From the NCBI GenBank assembly GCA_944391155.1, contig CALXSO010000091.1:1-6767 (forward strand): a stretch of DNA of 6,767 nt, written 5' to 3'. Under the pieces are notes generated by a model that was given only the letters and a program-made list of their open reading frames with translations, made no database searches and was not told the origin of the DNA. The position numbers and the translations under genes are program-made. Source of the stretch: an uncultured Clostridia bacterium (GTDB lineage Bacteria; Bacillota; Clostridia; TANB77; CAG-508). This document shows, in pieces, positions 5,591-6,767 of the stretch; the first letter of the stretch is position 1; each line of letters begins with the position of its first letter.

Positions 5591-5646
5591 AAAAAATAAA
5601 AAACTATACAAAAAATTGATATTTCAATTAACATTTGTATAGTTTT
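5591..5646 (-). terminator. Terminator of the 346-residue protein gene
   Basis: AAAACTATACAAA (5600-5612) pairs with TTTGTATAGTTTT (5634-5646) over 13 bp, and AATTGA (5614-5619) with TCAATT (5624-5629) forms a second stem inside. On the minus strand it ends TTTTTTATTTTTTT, a very strong U tail. It lies about 50 nt beyond the stop codon of the 346-residue gene. Confidence 0.85.
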
Positions 5647-5697
5647 CTAAAAAATTGTATATTAGTCAATATATATGATGCACTAATTCAAATTTAT

Positions 5698-6738
5698 TTA
5701 GGCCAAAGGATTTACTTCAAATTTAATCATAAAATCATTAAAATCTTCTAATTTATTTTTTTCTAAACAATTAAGATAATGTTCCAACTGCTCCTGTGTT
5801 TTACAAGCAGCAATGATAACAGGGTTTAAATTATACTGGAACATTATATTTACAGCATATCTAAATGCATCTATAATTGATTTAGATTCTCTATCCCTAA
5901 TCAAAGAATATGTTTCCCTAAATCTAGCAAGCACAGGGTGCTTCATATAATAATCTAAAGATAAAATAAATTCTTTATTTACTACATCTTCTAAAGAAGA
6001 ATATGAGTTAGGATATTGTTCCAAATATAAAGATAATTCATTTTTTGTATAAGGAAGGAAGACTTTTTTTGATTTTTCTGATACTAACAATATATTATTT
6101 TCATCAATCACTTGACTTTCATCCAAAAAATTAAAATGTTGTTTTTCAGGTAAAACATCTTTATCAGAATGAAACATTTTAACAAAATGAGGAGATTCTT
6201 TATTATCTAAATTGTCATTTTGTGTTTCGTTATAAAAAGAAAATTTTTTTAAAATATCTTTTTTTAAAAAAGTGGTCACATCACTATCAACCAAAATTAC
6301 ATTTGATAGTAGCTCTTCCTTTTTTAGTAAATAATTATTCAAAATTTGTTTTAATTCCTTAATAATTTCAGAACACTTTTGATTATCTTCTGAAGACTTT
6401 TCTATTTCTAACAGTAATCCAACCGAATCATTACAAATTTTAGAATATTCTTCTTTTAAACCTTGCAATAATTTTATAGAATCATTTACTTTATCAAATA
6501 TCTCTTGAACTTCTGTCAATAATTCCAGAAAATCTGCACTAATATTATCAACAAAATCAAAAGAAATTTTAGTTAAGTTATCAATAAAATTAACAATAAT
6601 ATCTCTATTTTTAAATTGCTTTAAAATAATTTCATTCAATCTATTTTCTTCTAAAGTTGTATCATTAATAAGACTCAGCTCAGTTTTATTAAGATAATTT
6701 TTTAAAATATTAATATCATAAGAAGTCGTAATTTCCAT
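5698..6738 (-). CDS. Unrecognised protein: helical N-terminal half and compact C-terminal domain
   Basis: The protein has 346 residues and I do not recognise its family. Start: ATG at 6738-6736 with AAAGGAG (6747-6753), 8-nt spacing. Residues 35-165 are predicted long helices rich in Leu, Ile, Glu and Lys (coiled-coil-like, e.g. EVQEIFDKVNDSIKLLQGLK). Residues 166-215 form a polar linker (NETQNDNLDNKESPH). Residues 216-346 look like a separate folded domain: ILLVSEKSKKVFLPYTKNEL, then ARFRETYSLIRDRESKSIID (271-290), PVIIAACKTQEQLEHYLNCL (305-324) and FNDFMIKFEVNPL. The last part has the dense aromatic and charged pattern of a conserved domain. There is no signal peptide, membrane segment or obvious catalytic motif, so a cytoplasmic structural, adaptor or regulatory role is possible but unproven. 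It is transcribed alone, with its own strong terminator; its promoter is outside the window or in its last bases. Confidence 0.8.
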   Translation of the reverse strand: MEITTSYDINILKNYLNKTELSLINDTTLEENRLNEIILKQFKNRDIIVNFIDNLTKISFDFVDNISADFLELLTEVQEIFDKVNDSIKLLQGLKEEYSKICNDSVGLLLEIEKSSEDNQKCSEIIKELKQILNNYLLKKEELLSNVILVDSDVTTFLKKDILKKFSFYNETQNDNLDNKESPHFVKMFHSDKDVLPEKQHFNFLDESQVIDENNILLVSEKSKKVFLPYTKNELSLYLEQYPNSYSSLEDVVNKEFILSLDYYMKHPVLARFRETYSLIRDRESKSIIDAFRYAVNIMFQYNLNPVIIAACKTQEQLEHYLNCLEKNKLEDFNDFMIKFEVNPLA

Positions 6739-6767
6739 AATATAATCTCCTTTAAAAAATTAATGTA

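Noticed and set aside
5650..5692. ATTAGT/ACTAAT inverted repeat after the 346-residue gene
   Set aside because: A six-base A/T-rich stem with a 15-nt loop is expected by chance here; the strong terminator next to it explains the end of transcription.

Overview
The window is very AT-rich DNA, with strong AGGAGG-type ribosome binding sites, extended -10 promoters and many U-tailed hairpin terminators. Together with a clostridial-type M18 aminopeptidase and a short XRE regulator, this points to a low-GC Firmicute (Clostridia or Bacilli relatives, probably host-associated). The genus cannot be named from the sequence. No tRNA, rRNA, insertion sequence or phage structural gene is visible.

Layout. 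Bases 1-140 hold the 3' end (or all but the first base) of a small plus-strand gene with a basic amphipathic C-terminus. It is followed by a tiny ORF with an A7 run, two plus-strand terminators, and a terminator facing the next gene. A large minus-strand gene (465-2462) encodes an unusual two-enzyme protein: an N-terminal HExxH zincin-like domain, resembling M3 peptidases around the third zinc ligand, joined to a C-terminal alpha/beta hydrolase. A gap of about 750 bp (2463-3211) carries this gene's promoter overlapping a 19-bp tandem repeat, a minus-strand terminator with no gene in front of it, and two identical 27-bp palindromic repeats exactly 63 bp apart. The plus-strand gene apeA (M18 aminopeptidase, 3212-4618) follows with its own promoter.

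Between apeA and a convergent minus-strand XRE regulator (4825-5166) the whole gap is three long hairpins in a row, one of which contains a promoter-like TTGACC/TATACA pair. Upstream of the regulator are four TTTGTC direct repeats on a 10-bp phase and a perfect palindrome. After a 400-bp AT-rich gap, a minus-strand gene (5698-6738) encodes an unrecognised 346-residue protein with a helical N-terminal half and a compact C-terminal half. Its terminator lies at 5591-5646.

The genes look like separate monocistronic units, each with its own promoter and/or terminator, not one operon. apeA is a housekeeping peptide-degrading enzyme. The two-domain hydrolase, the small basic protein and the 346-residue protein are accessory in character. 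The most interesting items are the zincin/hydrolase fusion, the motif it seems to share with the small protein at the left edge, the paired palindromes before apeA, the stacked hairpins after it, and the phased repeats before the XRE gene.
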